DNA of 19,669 nucleotides from assembly GCA_047620505.1 (NCBI GenBank), contig JBLHKS010000134.1, positions 1 to 19,669 of the forward strand, given 5' to 3'. A program made the position numbers and the translations under genes. Below are positions 1 through 8,500 of this stretch, piece by piece. Positions within the stretch are counted from its first letter, which is position 1, and every line of letters starts with the position of its first letter. The notes beneath the pieces are model-generated. The model saw nothing but the letters and a program-made list of their open reading frames with translations. It had not been told where the DNA came from and did no database searches. Origin of the DNA: JBLHKS01 sp047620505. Lineage in GTDB: Bacteria > Verrucomicrobiota > Verrucomicrobiia > Verrucomicrobiales > DEV007.

Positions 1-1
1 T

Positions 2-682
2 TTGAGTTCGGCTGGCCGTGAGCTTTGGAGATTTTTCCCGGATTACGAGATCGAGCCCTTCGTCGTCGGGCGCGGAGAAAAGAGTCCGATCGTGTTTCAC
101 AATCGGAATGCGCGCGGCGAAATCGTGATGAAGCTGACCACGAAAAACACTTTCTGGAGCCAGTACGCGTATCAATTTGGCCACGAGTTCTGCCATATTC
201 TTTGCGGTTTCGACCGCGATGGATCCAAAAACGAATGGTTCGAGGAGACGCTTTGCGAAACGGCGTCGCTTTTCGTGATGCGCGCGATGGCGAAAACCTG
301 GAAGAACGACGCGCCCTACCCGAATTGGGTCGATTATCGGCACAGCCTCCAGGATTACGCCGACGATGTGATTGAAAAGCGCATCGCGATCCCGAAAGGC
401 GGCTTGGCCGCGTTTTACCGCGAGAATGAGGCCAAACTGAACGAGTCGACGACGGACCGCGAGCTGAATGGAGCCGTTGCGAATGTCTTGGTCGGCTGGT
501 TTGAGGAAAATCCAGAAAACTGGGAAAGCGTGCGCTGGATCAACTCGTCACCAGCAGTTGCTGGCGAGACGTTTGGCGAGTATCTCGGAAAATGGCACGC
601 GGCTGTCCCCGAACGCCGAAAAGCATTTGTTGAGCGGATCGCGAAGGCGTTCGAAATCGAAATGGAGGTTCCAGAATCTTGA
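2..682 (+). CDS. HExxH zinc metalloprotease-like protein (5' end outside window)
   Basis: The frame is open from the window edge. The first possible start is a TTG at base 2, so the true start probably lies upstream and this is a C-terminal part of 226 residues. Counting from that TTG, HEFCH (61-65) is a typical HExxH zinc-binding and catalytic motif. It is followed by an acidic helix, WFEETLCETAS, in which E81, E82 or E86 could be the third (glutamate) ligand, as in gluzincins. The helix after HExxH resembles that of many uncharacterised metallopeptidase-like proteins. No signal peptide or membrane segment is visible in this part. I do not recognise a named family, and the substrate is unknown. 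The motif spacing supports a metalloprotease fold, but activity is inference. Confidence 0.75.
   Translation: MSSAGRELWRFFPDYEIEPFVVGRGEKSPIVFHNRNARGEIVMKLTTKNTFWSQYAYQFGHEFCHILCGFDRDGSKNEWFEETLCETASLFVMRAMAKTWKNDAPYPNWVDYRHSLQDYADDVIEKRIAIPKGGLAAFYRENEAKLNESTTDRELNGAVANVLVGWFEENPENWESVRWINSSPAVAGETFGEYLGKWHAAVPERRKAFVERIAKAFEIEMEVPES
552..563. repeat. Dispersed palindrome copy (1 mismatch)
   Basis: CAGCAGTTGCTG differs from the 12-mer CAGCAGCTGCTG by one C-to-T transition. It is flanked C/G as in the best copies. It lies in the metalloprotease-like gene and is read there as Pro-Ala-Val-Ala-Gly. Confidence 0.6.
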
Positions 683-719
683 TTCCGAAGCGGACTCGGG
701 ATTTTTGATATTTTTTTTT
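683..719 (+). terminator. Possible weak intrinsic terminator
   Basis: Directly after the TGA of the metalloprotease-like gene, TTCCGA and TCGGGA can form a short imperfect stem around AGCGGAC. This is followed by TTTTTGATA and a run of nine T. The stem is weak, so this is only a candidate. Confidence 0.25.
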
Positions 720-936
720 GCGACCGCAACCGAAGCCGGGCTGGCGATCATTTGAGACGGAGTCTTTGGCGCGAGACAATTCATCGAGCCGCTTGACGAA
801 GCGAAAAAGCCGCCCTGACAAAGCCAGAATTTCCACAAAAATCTGTCCCTGTCAGGATCCGATTCGGTCACGCGCTCATCGCCACGGAAAATTTTCAGGT
901 TGCCGCAGAGACTTCATACTCTCTAGAATAAAGGAA

Positions 937-1230
937 GTGAAACACCTCGCAACATTTGGCACGCTCCTCCTGACCGTTTTTCTCGGCGCCTGCACTTCGA
1001 ATTCCTTGAATCTGCAGAACCCGCTTTCGAATCTCGATTTCGATCTCGAAATCCCGTTCATCGGCAATCACGAGCCGGTTTCTGAGTCCGATCCGCTCGA
1101 CCCGACCACGGAAACCGGGATCGATCCCCTCGCCTCCACCGCCGCAGTCAGCCAGCCCGCTTTTTCGATGCGTGCCGGTGGCGAGACCAACGAACTTCCA
1201 TTCGCCTGGAACGAAGTCGAAAGCCGCTGA
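937..1230 (+). CDS. Small secreted lipoprotein
   Basis: A GTG start at 937 gives a 97-residue protein. It begins V-K-H and continues with a hydrophobic stretch, then the lipobox LGAC with the lipidated cysteine at residue 19. This is a clear signal peptidase II signal, so the mature protein should be a membrane-anchored lipoprotein. The frame extends upstream to 718, but that extension lacks a start context and would bury the signal peptide, so the GTG is preferred. AAAGGAA lies just before it, though at an unusually short distance. The mature part is acidic and low in complexity (many Asp, Glu, Pro and Ser) with no recognised domain. The stop lies 3 bases from the end of the convergent acetyltransferase gene. 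Function unknown. Confidence 0.65.
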   Translation: MKHLATFGTLLLTVFLGACTSNSLNLQNPLSNLDFDLEIPFIGNHEPVSESDPLDPTTETGIDPLASTAAVSQPAFSMRAGGETNELPFAWNEVESR

Positions 1231-1233
1231 GCG

Positions 1234-1764
1234 CTACTTCTTCTTTTTCCCGCTCTTCCGCTTTCGAGCGGCCATTTTCCGAGCCCGCTTTTTGACCTGA
1301 ACGGCTTTCATCGCCTCGGCGGTCAGTCGACCGTAACGCGGTTCGTTGAAAAACTTCGCACCCAGCCGTCGGTAAAAGCGAATCGCTTTCGGGCTGAGGC
1401 TCGAGGCTGTGAAGTCGATCTGAGCGTAGTTTTCCTGACGACAGATCTGACCGAGTTCAAGCAGCAGCTGCTGGCCGATTCCCTCACTCCGATAGTCATC
1501 GACGACGAAAATATCATCCAGCCAAAGCGAAGGTTTCGCCGCCAGCGCAGTCGCAAAATGATGAAAATGCGCCACGCCAACGATCGGACCGCCCAAGTCG
1601 GCGACCAGCGCCCGGCATTGCGAGCCCTTGCCGAAAAGCCGTTCGCTCAGCCCTTTCGTCTCCCGCTCCATCTCATCGCCGAGCGAGGCAAGCGCAGCAA
1701 GCGAAGCAAGATCTTCGATATCGGATTTGGTCGCGAGGCGGATTTTGGGTTTAGGGGCGCTCAT
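1234..1764 (-). CDS. GNAT-family N-acetyltransferase with basic C-terminal tail
   Basis: The 176-residue protein has a GCN5-related acetyltransferase fold (Acetyltransf_1). The acetyl-CoA-binding motif A is YRSEGIGQQLL (91-101), with the R-x-x-G-x-G signature at R92, G95 and G97. The second conserved block is AIRFYRRLGA (127-136), which resembles diamine or small-molecule N-acetyltransferases. The last 20 or so residues are almost wholly Lys, Arg, Ala and Gly. This tail is unusual for the family and suggests binding to nucleic acid or ribosomes, which is inference. The gene diverges from nagA across a 114-bp gap and converges on the lipoprotein gene. The Gln-Gln-Leu-Leu of motif A is written by a copy of the dispersed palindrome. 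The acceptor substrate cannot be read from sequence. The stop is TAG. Confidence 0.85.
   Translation of the reverse strand: MSAPKPKIRLATKSDIEDLASLAALASLGDEMERETKGLSERLFGKGSQCRALVADLGGPIVGVAHFHHFATALAAKPSLWLDDIFVVDDYRSEGIGQQLLLELGQICRQENYAQIDFTASSLSPKAIRFYRRLGAKFFNEPRYGRLTAEAMKAVQVKKRARKMAARKRKSGKKKK
1462..1473. repeat. Dispersed palindrome copy (exact)
   Basis: Exact CAGCAGCTGCTG. It lies inside the acetyl-CoA-binding motif of the acetyltransferase gene and is read there as Gln-Gln-Leu-Leu. Confidence 0.75.
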
Positions 1765-1878
1765 TATCTACTAGAGATGCCGTTGGCTTTTTATAACACG
1801 GTTCAGGGACGCAAAACTTAGGCGAAACCTTAAAGAACGCCGCCCTTGTTTCCGATGCGAGCGAATTTAAGATTCCGA

Positions 1879-3030
1879 ATGCTCGCCATCCACAACGCCC
1901 ACATCATTTCGCCCGGCGTCGATCTCGAATCTGGTTCGATCGCGACGAACGACGGTTCCGTCACCGCGATTCACGATCAACCAGCAGCTGCTGACTCCGC
2001 CGGAGAAATCTTCGACGCCAAAGGCTGCCTCGTCGTTCCCGGCTTCATCGACATCCACACCCACGGCGCAGGCGGCGCGTCGATCATGGAAGGAACCGAG
2101 GAAGCCGTTCGTAAAATGGCCGACTTCAAACTTCGCGAAGGCGTCACCTCTTTTCTCCCAACAACCTGGACAGCGCCCGAATCCGATCTCATCCCCGCGA
2201 TGAACGGCGTCGCGGCTTACCAAGCGAATCAGGACCGCGCCAAAACCCCGGCCGTCCACATCGAAGGGCCATTCATCAACATCGGGGCTGTCGGCGCGCA
2301 GGATCCGGCTTTCGTTCGGCCGCCGGACATCGCCGAAGTCGATCGACTGAACGCGCTCGCGCCGATCAAGCTCCTCTCAGTCGCGAGCGAAACGGACGGC
2401 GGAGTCGAATTCGTCCGCGAGCTCGTTTCCCGAGGCATAACCGCTTCCCTCGCCCACACGAAGGCGACCTGGGAGCAATTTCTCGAAGCCAAAGCCGCCG
2501 GCCTGACTCACCTGACGCATTTCTGCAATCAGATGACCGGCCTTCACCATCGCGGCATCGGCATCGTCGGCGCAGCGCTTCTGGATGACGACATCCGGCT
2601 CGAAATGATCTGCGACACGATCCATCTCTGCCCGGAAATGATAGCCCTGACATTCAAACACATTCCGGTTGAGCGAATCATGATCATCACCGATTCGATC
2701 TCGGCGTCCTGGCTCCCGGACGGCGATTACATCGAAGCTGGACACGCCGTTCGCGTCGTCGATGGAGTTTGTCGGCTTCAATCTAACCCGGATGCTCTCG
2801 CCGGAAGCACGTCGAGGTTTTTTGAGGGAATCGCCAACGTCTGGCGAATCACGAAACGGCCGTTGAGCGAGCTGATTCGGACAACGTCCTGGAATCAGGC
2901 TCAGTCCCTGGGACTTGCGGATCTCGGCAAGATCGAGCCCGGTTTCCGAGCTGATTTCGCGGTCCTCGATCCCGAAACTCTCGAGCCGCGCGCGACGATC
3001 GTCGAAGGTGAAGTTCGATTTCAGGCCTGA
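1879..3030 (+). CDS. nagA: N-acetylglucosamine-6-phosphate deacetylase
   Basis: Removes the acetyl group from N-acetylglucosamine-6-phosphate to give glucosamine-6-phosphate in the cytoplasm, a step of amino-sugar and cell-wall recycling. The ATG at 1879 gives 383 residues, the usual NagA length. The frame opens at a TTG at 1846, but homologues start near MLAIHNAHI. With this start, the metal and catalytic residues fall almost at the E. coli NagA positions: E129 in HIEGPFI, H193 in LAHTKA, H214 in THFCNQM, and catalytic D272 in ITDSIS. LPDG and LAGS motifs follow. HTH at residues 60-62 is a full HxH, which E. coli NagA lacks, so a two-metal site is likely. No nagB or sugar transporter is adjacent. 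The gene converges on the oxidoreductase gene at 3236. Confidence 0.93.
   Translation: MLAIHNAHIISPGVDLESGSIATNDGSVTAIHDQPAAADSAGEIFDAKGCLVVPGFIDIHTHGAGGASIMEGTEEAVRKMADFKLREGVTSFLPTTWTAPESDLIPAMNGVAAYQANQDRAKTPAVHIEGPFINIGAVGAQDPAFVRPPDIAEVDRLNALAPIKLLSVASETDGGVEFVRELVSRGITASLAHTKATWEQFLEAKAAGLTHLTHFCNQMTGLHHRGIGIVGAALLDDDIRLEMICDTIHLCPEMIALTFKHIPVERIMIITDSISASWLPDGDYIEAGHAVRVVDGVCRLQSNPDALAGSTSRFFEGIANVWRITKRPLSELIRTTSWNQAQSLGLADLGKIEPGFRADFAVLDPETLEPRATIVEGEVRFQA
1982..1993. repeat. Dispersed palindrome copy (exact)
   Basis: Exact CAGCAGCTGCTG in the 5' part of nagA. It is read as Pro-Ala-Ala-Ala in a variable surface segment before the HxH motif, a different reading frame from the acetyltransferase copy. 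Confidence 0.75.
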
Positions 3031-3076
3031 CCGGCAAGTTGGGATTCGATTGGCAAACGTCACCCCGAATTGAATT

Positions 3077-3227
3077 GTCATCCCGAGCCTGCCGAGGGAC
3101 CTCACGAGCGGGGTTGGTGAACGTGGATCCATTGGCGTAGATCACGCCTTCAGCGGAATTCGTGGGGCTGCAGAGGATCACGGCGTCAAACGTCATCGCA
3201 GAGGTCCCTCGACAGGCTCGGGATGAC
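3077..3227. repeat. REP/MITE-like element with 27-bp terminal inverted repeats
   Basis: The left arm (3077-3103, beginning GTCATCCCGAGCCTG) and the right arm (3201-3227, ending CAGGCTCGGGATGAC) are reverse complements at 26 of 27 positions. They enclose 97 bp with no ORF of note. The interior holds a small hairpin, GGCGT-AGATC-ACGCC (3133-3147). The element fills the gap between convergent nagA and the oxidoreductase gene and could act as a two-way terminator. Similar intergenic repeats containing TCATCCCGAGC are common in many bacterial genomes. No transposase gene is present, so movement in trans (MITE- or REP-like) is inferred. Confidence 0.8.
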
Positions 3228-3235
3228 AGCAGCTA

Positions 3236-4312
3236 CTAACCACTTTTTTGATCCGCAAACGCCTGAGCTTTCAGCGCCAACTCCGCCGCTTTAAAAATAT
3301 GCGCCTGAGTCATCGCGTTTTCGGTTCCGTTGAGCACATCGAGGATCAGCTCGCCGAAAAACGGAAACCCGACCGTGCCTTCGCAATCGATGACCTCTTC
3401 GCCTTCGGCAGTGACGAGGAAAATGCGATTTCCCGGCCCTTCGACGCCGACGTCCGTGTACTTTCGAAGCTCCATCGTTCCTTTCGTCCCGACGATGAAA
3501 CAGCGGCCATCACCCCAGACGCGTTGGCCATCCGCAGTAAGCCAGTCGACCCGCGTGTAGCAGCTCGCGCCGGAATTCATCGTGACTGACGCCTCGCCAA
3601 AGTCCTCCAAACCTGGTTCATCCGGCACGGTAAAATTTGTCGTCCGCGCGAAGTTCACAACTCCGTCGTCAGCCCCGGTCCAACGCAGAAATTGCTCGAA
3701 TTGATGCGAACCGAGATCGGCCAGGATTCCGCCGTACTTTTCCTTCTCGAAAAACCAGCGTGGCCGTGCTTCGAGCGACATTCGATGCGGAGCGAGACAG
3801 ATGATCTGGAGAATTTCACCTAACGAGCCCGCATCGATCAGCTCGGTCGCTTTCATCGACGACTCGTTGTGAATCCGCTCCGAGTAATAGCAGAAAAACC
3901 GCTGGCCAGTCTCAGCGACAGCACTGCGAACTGCCGACAGCTGCTCCAAAGTCGTTAGCGGCGGTTTGTCGACGAAAACAGCTTTTCCAGCGCGAAGAAC
4001 TTCGATTCCCAAGTCCGCCCGCTCATTCGAAACCACCGCGCTCGCGATCAGCCGAGTTTCCTCGTCATCCAGCAGCTGCTGGAACGATTCAGCGCGCTCA
4101 GCATCCGGGTAACGCTGAAGAAAATCATCGACCTTCGCTCGGTCCGGATCCCAGACCTGCTTCAACGTCGCCCCGGCATCGCACAGCCCGTTGGTTTGGC
4201 CAAAAATGTGGCCGTGATCCAGCCCGGCAACGGAGAAAATGAATTCACCCGGCTCGACAACCGGCGGCAGCGTCCGAGAACTCGGAGCGTAATCGAATCC
4301 CGTTTTACCCAT
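3236..4312 (-). CDS. Gfo/Idh/MocA-family NAD(P)-dependent oxidoreductase
   Basis: This 358-residue protein has the Gfo/Idh/MocA two-domain layout. An N-terminal Rossmann domain carries VAGLDHGHIFG (28-38). VDKP (114-117) takes the place of the EKP motif that orients the nicotinamide and substrate. The C-terminal domain has GGILADLGSHQFEQFL (194-209), the usual G-G-x-x-x-D-x-G-x-H active-site block. The N-terminal segment ending PVVEPGEF and the GLDHGHI motif match a subgroup common in Verrucomicrobiota and Planctomycetota. The substrate is probably a sugar or sugar acid and cannot be fixed. The ATG overlaps the stop of the upstream ABC ATPase by one base (TGATG), so the two are very likely translationally coupled. 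The stop is TAG. Confidence 0.88.
   Translation of the reverse strand: MGKTGFDYAPSSRTLPPVVEPGEFIFSVAGLDHGHIFGQTNGLCDAGATLKQVWDPDRAKVDDFLQRYPDAERAESFQQLLDDEETRLIASAVVSNERADLGIEVLRAGKAVFVDKPPLTTLEQLSAVRSAVAETGQRFFCYYSERIHNESSMKATELIDAGSLGEILQIICLAPHRMSLEARPRWFFEKEKYGGILADLGSHQFEQFLRWTGADDGVVNFARTTNFTVPDEPGLEDFGEASVTMNSGASCYTRVDWLTADGQRVWGDGRCFIVGTKGTMELRKYTDVGVEGPGNRIFLVTAEGEEVIDCEGTVGFPFFGELILDVLNGTENAMTQAHIFKAAELALKAQAFADQKSG
4070..4081. repeat. Dispersed palindrome copy (exact, 14-bp symmetry)
   Basis: CCAGCAGCTGCTGG spans 4069-4082. It is read on the minus strand as Gln-Gln-Leu-Leu in the Rossmann domain of the Gfo/Idh/MocA gene. Confidence 0.75.
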
Positions 4313-5148
4313 CAGGCCATCGTTGCAATCTTCGGAATCGCCGACAGCAGCTGCTGGGTGTACGGATGCTTCGCGCGCTTGAAAACATCGTCGGCTTCGC
4401 CGAGTTCGACGATCTTGCCTTTCTCCATGACCGCGATCCTGTCCGCGATGTAGCGAACCACACCGAGGTCGTGTGAGATGAAAATCATCGTCAATTCCAA
4501 CTCGGTGCTGAGTTTGCGAAGCAGGTTCAAAATCTGCGATTGAATCGATACGTCGAGCGCCGAAACCGGCTCATCCGCGAGGATCAATTTCGGCTCTGGA
4601 GCCAACGCGCGGGCGATCGCGATTCGCTGTCGTTGGCCGCCGGAAAATTCGTGCGGGTACTTCCGGATGAACCGCGGATCGAGCCCGACTCGCTCCATCA
4701 ACACGGAAACCGCGCGCCGAAGATCGAGCCCCTCCAACTCCGGCCGCCGTGTCCTCAAAGCTTCGGCGAGCATCGAGAAAACCGTCATCCTCGGATTGAG
4801 CGAGGCGTAGGGATCCTGGAAGATCATCTGGAAATCGATCCTGCGTTTCCGAATCTGATTCGGCGACAGATTCGCCAGCGCTTCGCCCTGCAGAACGACC
4901 GATCCGCCCGTTGGCGGAATCAACTGCATGATCAACCGGGATAGCGTCGATTTGCCGCAACCTGATTCGCCGACTAAGCCGAGAATCTCACCTTTTTCCA
5001 AGCTGAGCGACACGCCGTCGACCGCCTTGATGACTTCCTTCTCGGTTTTAAACATGCCCTTGCGGACAGCGAAGTACTTGCTGAGATCATCGAGTTCGAG
5101 AAAGGCCATTGCGATTTGATACACTGCTCCAAGCGGCATCGCCAGCAT
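4312..5148 (-). CDS. Oligopeptide/dipeptide ABC transporter ATPase, DppF/OppF type
   Basis: One of the paired ATPases that power peptide or nickel/peptide (PepT family) uptake across the inner membrane. Numbered from the first ATG: Walker A GESGCGKST (60-68), Q-loop QDP (111-113), ABC signature SGGQRQR (169-175), Walker B LILADEP (188-194). The family C-terminal segment HPYTQQLLSAIP marks the oligopeptide_ABC_C region. The open frame gives 278 residues. The ATG at 5109 (MAFLELDDL) starts where homologues usually do and is the likelier start. The partner DppD-type ATPase lies at 8958-9941, separated by two unrelated secreted-protein genes. No permease or binding protein is in the window. The stop overlaps the oxidoreductase start. 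Confidence 0.9.
   Translation of the reverse strand: MLAMPLGAVYQIAMAFLELDDLSKYFAVRKGMFKTEKEVIKAVDGVSLSLEKGEILGLVGESGCGKSTLSRLIMQLIPPTGGSVVLQGEALANLSPNQIRKRRIDFQMIFQDPYASLNPRMTVFSMLAEALRTRRPELEGLDLRRAVSVLMERVGLDPRFIRKYPHEFSGGQRQRIAIARALAPEPKLILADEPVSALDVSIQSQILNLLRKLSTELELTMIFISHDLGVVRYIADRIAVMEKGKIVELGEADDVFKRAKHPYTQQLLSAIPKIATMA
4345..4356. repeat. Dispersed palindrome copy (exact)
   Basis: Exact CAGCAGCTGCTG in the 3' end of the DppF/OppF-type gene. It writes Gln-Gln-Leu-Leu in the C-terminal YTQQLLSAIP segment, where homologues often have YTRALL. Confidence 0.75.
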
Positions 5149-5180
5149 GAATCTTCATCGAGCCGGTCCCCTGAACGCCC

Positions 5181-5495
5181 TCAATCCTTGTCTTCTTTGT
5201 CTTTGTCTTTTTTGACTTTCCTTGGAGCGTCACCAATTTGAGGGACCGGATCGTAGCCAATCGCGTCCGCCCGCTGCGACGAAGTAAACTGGCCGAGCGT
5301 CTTCACGAGACAACGCGCATAGCTCATGAACTGATCTGCATCGCCGGAGGCATTCTCGGCGATTTTGGCGGCCAGAATCTGAGCTCCAATTTCCTCTTCA
5401 GGCGTCAAATCGCCGGCTACAGAGATGTCGGCCCGAGCGATCGAGAAAAGAAGGAAGTAGCCAAAGAGAATCGTCGTTGGAATCAGGATTTTCAT
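5181..5495 (-). CDS. Small secreted protein with charged C-terminal tail
   Basis: A 104-residue protein that starts MKILIPTT and has a hydrophobic signal peptide ending near SIARA (about residue 22), with probable signal peptidase I cleavage before Asp23. The mature part is largely helical in character with one Cys (in YARCLVK) and no recognised domain. It ends in a Lys/Asp/Glu-rich tail (KKDKDKEDKD). The larger prepilin encoded 39 bases upstream also ends in such a tail (KDKEIENKN). A good ribosome binding site, AAGGA with an 8-base spacer, precedes the ATG. It is probably cotranscribed with the prepilin-vWA gene and could be its periplasmic partner or chaperone. That role is inference from position only. 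Confidence 0.75.
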   Translation of the reverse strand: MKILIPTTILFGYFLLFSIARADISVAGDLTPEEEIGAQILAAKIAENASGDADQFMSYARCLVKTLGQFTSSQRADAIGYDPVPQIGDAPRKVKKDKDKEDKD

Positions 5496-5502
5496 AAGAT
5501 GG

Positions 5503-5509
5503 TTCCTTT
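5503..5509 (-). promoter_or_regulatory. Ribosome binding site of the small secreted protein
   Basis: AAAGGAA on the minus strand; its AAGGA core is 8 bases before the ATG at 5495. It is one of the few clear Shine-Dalgarno sites here and fixes the start. Confidence 0.65.
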
Positions 5510-5534
5510 CAAAAGTTTCCTAACCAAGCGGCGC

Positions 5535-8500
5535 TCAGTTCTTGTTCTCGATTTCCTTGTCCTTGGTCTTGCTGTTCTCGGCGAAACTCTGCGTGCCCAC
5601 CGCTCTGGTATAGATCTTGACCTTGTCCCCGCCGCCGGGGTTGTAGGCTTCCCAGGCGCTGGCGACCAGCGTCACCGGCGCGGTGTAGGCGACGGCCTCG
5701 GTGGCCTCATCCTGACCTTCGAACCACCAGATCAAGCTCGAAATCGCGCTCGAATTCCGATTCGTGAGGGTCAGAGTGATCGTGGCATCCTTCGTCTCGA
5801 ACTTGTCGTCGGACAGGCTGATGACGGGCTCGTCGAGATCGACCGTCTTGACCTCGTAGAACATCGTCCGCTCTTCGCTCTTGTCCCAGGCGTTGGACGG
5901 GGAATCGATGTAGGCTTTGACCGTGGTGTTGTAGCCCAAGATGAGCGGCGTAGTGTACGCCGTGAAATCGCCGCCGTTGATCGAGACCAAGATGTAGCTG
6001 GTCAACAAATTGTTCTCGTCGGAAAGGTTCACCGTCAGCGGAAATTCGGTGTAATCGAACCGGTTGCCGTCCGGCAAGAATTTCACCGGATCCAGTGGCA
6101 CTGAGTTGCCCCCGGTGTCAACATCGATAGCTGCCGAAGTGATCGGGCTGTTGATGACGAAACTCTCCGTTCCGAACGCCCGGGAGACAGGATACTGGAT
6201 ACTCTGTACCTTCCCCTTTTTGATTTCGGCGGTGACGGTGAACGGACCGGTGTAGGGGCACCCGCTATCGGCCTCAGTCTCGTTTTCGAACCAGTAGAAC
6301 AGGTTCGAAAGGCCGGCCGGATTGGGATCGGTCAAGGTAACCGTGACGCTTTCAGGCCCGCCGCCGCCCCCAACGGAATCCGACGACAAGGTCATCCCTG
6401 GTTTGGTGAGGGAATAGCTCAAGACACTGTAGCTTTCGGAATGACGATCGCTTTTCGCCCAGACCGGGTCGGAGGTGTCGACAAAGGCTTCCACCGTCAT
6501 CTCGTAGCCGAGGCTGAGCGGCCCGGCATAGGTATTGAACCCGCCGCCGTTCACGGAGTAGCGAATGAATGAATTCGGATCCAGGGTGGAATTCGGGTTG
6601 GTCAGCGAGACCACCATGGGGAAGGCGGTGTAATCGAAAGCGCCGCCGTCGACCGAAAAGGTCGGGCTCGAATGCTTGCCGCCGGAGCCCGGCGCCGCGA
6701 TGAAGGTGAAAGTCCCGCCGGTCAGATCAGCGATTTCCTGCAGGGGCGCCTGGCTGTCGAGACTACCGATACCGACGGTGTCGACAGGGATGCCAAGGCT
6801 CGCCAAGGTGGCGACTTCGTCGCGGTAGTTGTTGTAATTCGGCAGACCGTCAGAGAGGAACAGGACTTGAGTCGGATAGACGTCGAATTGGAACGCCTCG
6901 GCGAGGGCGGTTCCGTAATTCGTGCCGCCGCTGGCGGATTGCTCCAGCAGATCCTCGATCATCTTCTCCTTGTTGTTGGCGGTGGCGAGCTTGAGTGTGC
7001 CGCTCCCATCCGTCCAGCGAATCCCGCTGTTGAAGAGGACGACGCTGAATTTCTGGGTCTCGGAGAGCCCGTTGATCGCGTTGATGGTCTCCTGAATGAC
7101 GACGTTGAAGCGTTTCATCGCGCCGTGGCTGCGGGTCATCGAACCTGAGGCGTCGAGGATGAAGAGCACGTCTCCGGTCAGCGCGACGTCGAAGAATTCA
7201 GCGGTGGTGACCGCCTCGGCGAAGTCGCTGTCGGTGTAGTTGAGCGTGTCCAGCGACTTGGCGTAAGTCTGGATGTGGAAGCCATCCGGATACTGATCGG
7301 AAGTCACCGAAAACGTCCCCGAGTAGGGCGAGTAGGGCGAGTAGGGCGAGTAGGGCGAGTAGGGCGAGTAGGGCGAGTAGGGCGAGTAGGGCGAGTAGGG
7401 CGAGTAGGGCGAGTAGGACGCGACGGGCGGGTAGCCGGCGGCTGGATCCTTGAGCGCGTAATAGATCTGGGACGAATCGGACGGATTCGGGTTCGTCAGC
7501 GTGACCATGATGATGCTGGTCTCTTCGTCGAAAGTGGTGTCGCTCAACGCGATCGTCGGCGGATCGAGTTTCGTCCGCTCCGCATTGATGATGGGCAGCT
7601 GCGCTTGGGCGCTGTCGACAACAAACGTGTCAAGGCCGATAGCTCGGCCGTGAACGGTGACGCCATCGGGATGATCCGCCGCGTTCAAAACAAATGGGGC
7701 CGTGTAGTCGACTGGCGTTGTGCTTGTACTGAGCCAGTAGACAATTTTTGCGAGACCCGCCGGGTTCGGATCGCTCAGGGAGATCGTGATTTCAGACGTG
7801 GCGCTGTCGAACTGGGTCGATGGCGAAGCCGCGATCGTCGGCGGTTGAAGCTCGTAAGATTCGCGGGTGTAGGTCTCGATGACTGTGGAACTGCTCGTCC
7901 AAAGCGCGGAATCGCCAGTCGTGTAGGCGCTCACGACCATGTCCGGCGTCACACTGATCGGCCCGGAGTATTGAGAAAAGGCCCCGCCAGTCGAAACCAT
8001 GGTCCAAGATGAAAGCGCGGAGTTGGGATTGGAAATTCTCAGGGACAGAGGGAATTCCGAGTAGTGAAACGCGCCTCCACCTTGCGAGAACGTCGGAACC
8101 AGCAGTTGCTGAGGACCACCGGGATCGGAACCTGCGCTACCGCCGGTTGATCCGCCGCCGCTGATAGGGATCAAGGATGGTCCGGGAGGCGTTGCTCCCT
8201 GCGAGTCGGTGTAAGCCCAGATCCAGCCGTCTTCTGAGTTCAAATCGAGTGACGAGGCGCCGCGTTCCTCCTCCCCGTAATCCACAAGCGCCAGGCCCTC
8301 GTCGAGGAAAAACCTGGAAACGGCACCCGATCCAGCGCTTACGATCTTGAATCGATTCTTCCCCGCTTCCCAGATCGCCCGTTTCGAATCACCAGCAACA
8401 TCTGCGTCATCCAGAGGCTCGGCACACAAGCGCTTGTCGATCATCGTCCCCGTAAAACCTGCGAAGGTTCCGGCATTAGCGTCGGCTCGTTCGGTCTTGA

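Noticed and set aside
718..936. Longer N-terminus of the lipoprotein gene
   Set aside because: It would place about 73 charged residues before a clean lipoprotein signal peptide. The GTG at 937 gives V-K-H plus a lipobox at the normal distance.
3931..3950. Extra palindrome copies such as CGACAGCTGCTC and GCGCAGCTGCTC (also near 16950)
   Set aside because: They differ at three positions from the 12-mer and fit ordinary CAG/CTG codon use, so they were not counted.
5238..6104. Plus-strand 288-residue ORF
   Set aside because: It runs opposite the small secreted protein and the 3' end of the prepilin-vWA gene, has no recognisable motif, and looks like a composition shadow rich in Arg, Gly and Val.
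7321..7419. CRISPR-like array
   Set aside because: Units are 9 bp, directly adjacent and without spacers, and they code for protein. No cas genes are present.
7275..8012. Plus-strand ORF with Val-Gly-Arg repeats over the minisatellite
   Set aside because: It is the antisense reading of the Tyr-Ser-Pro tract. The minus-strand gene has a prepilin signal, a vWA motif and repeat domains; the plus reading has none.
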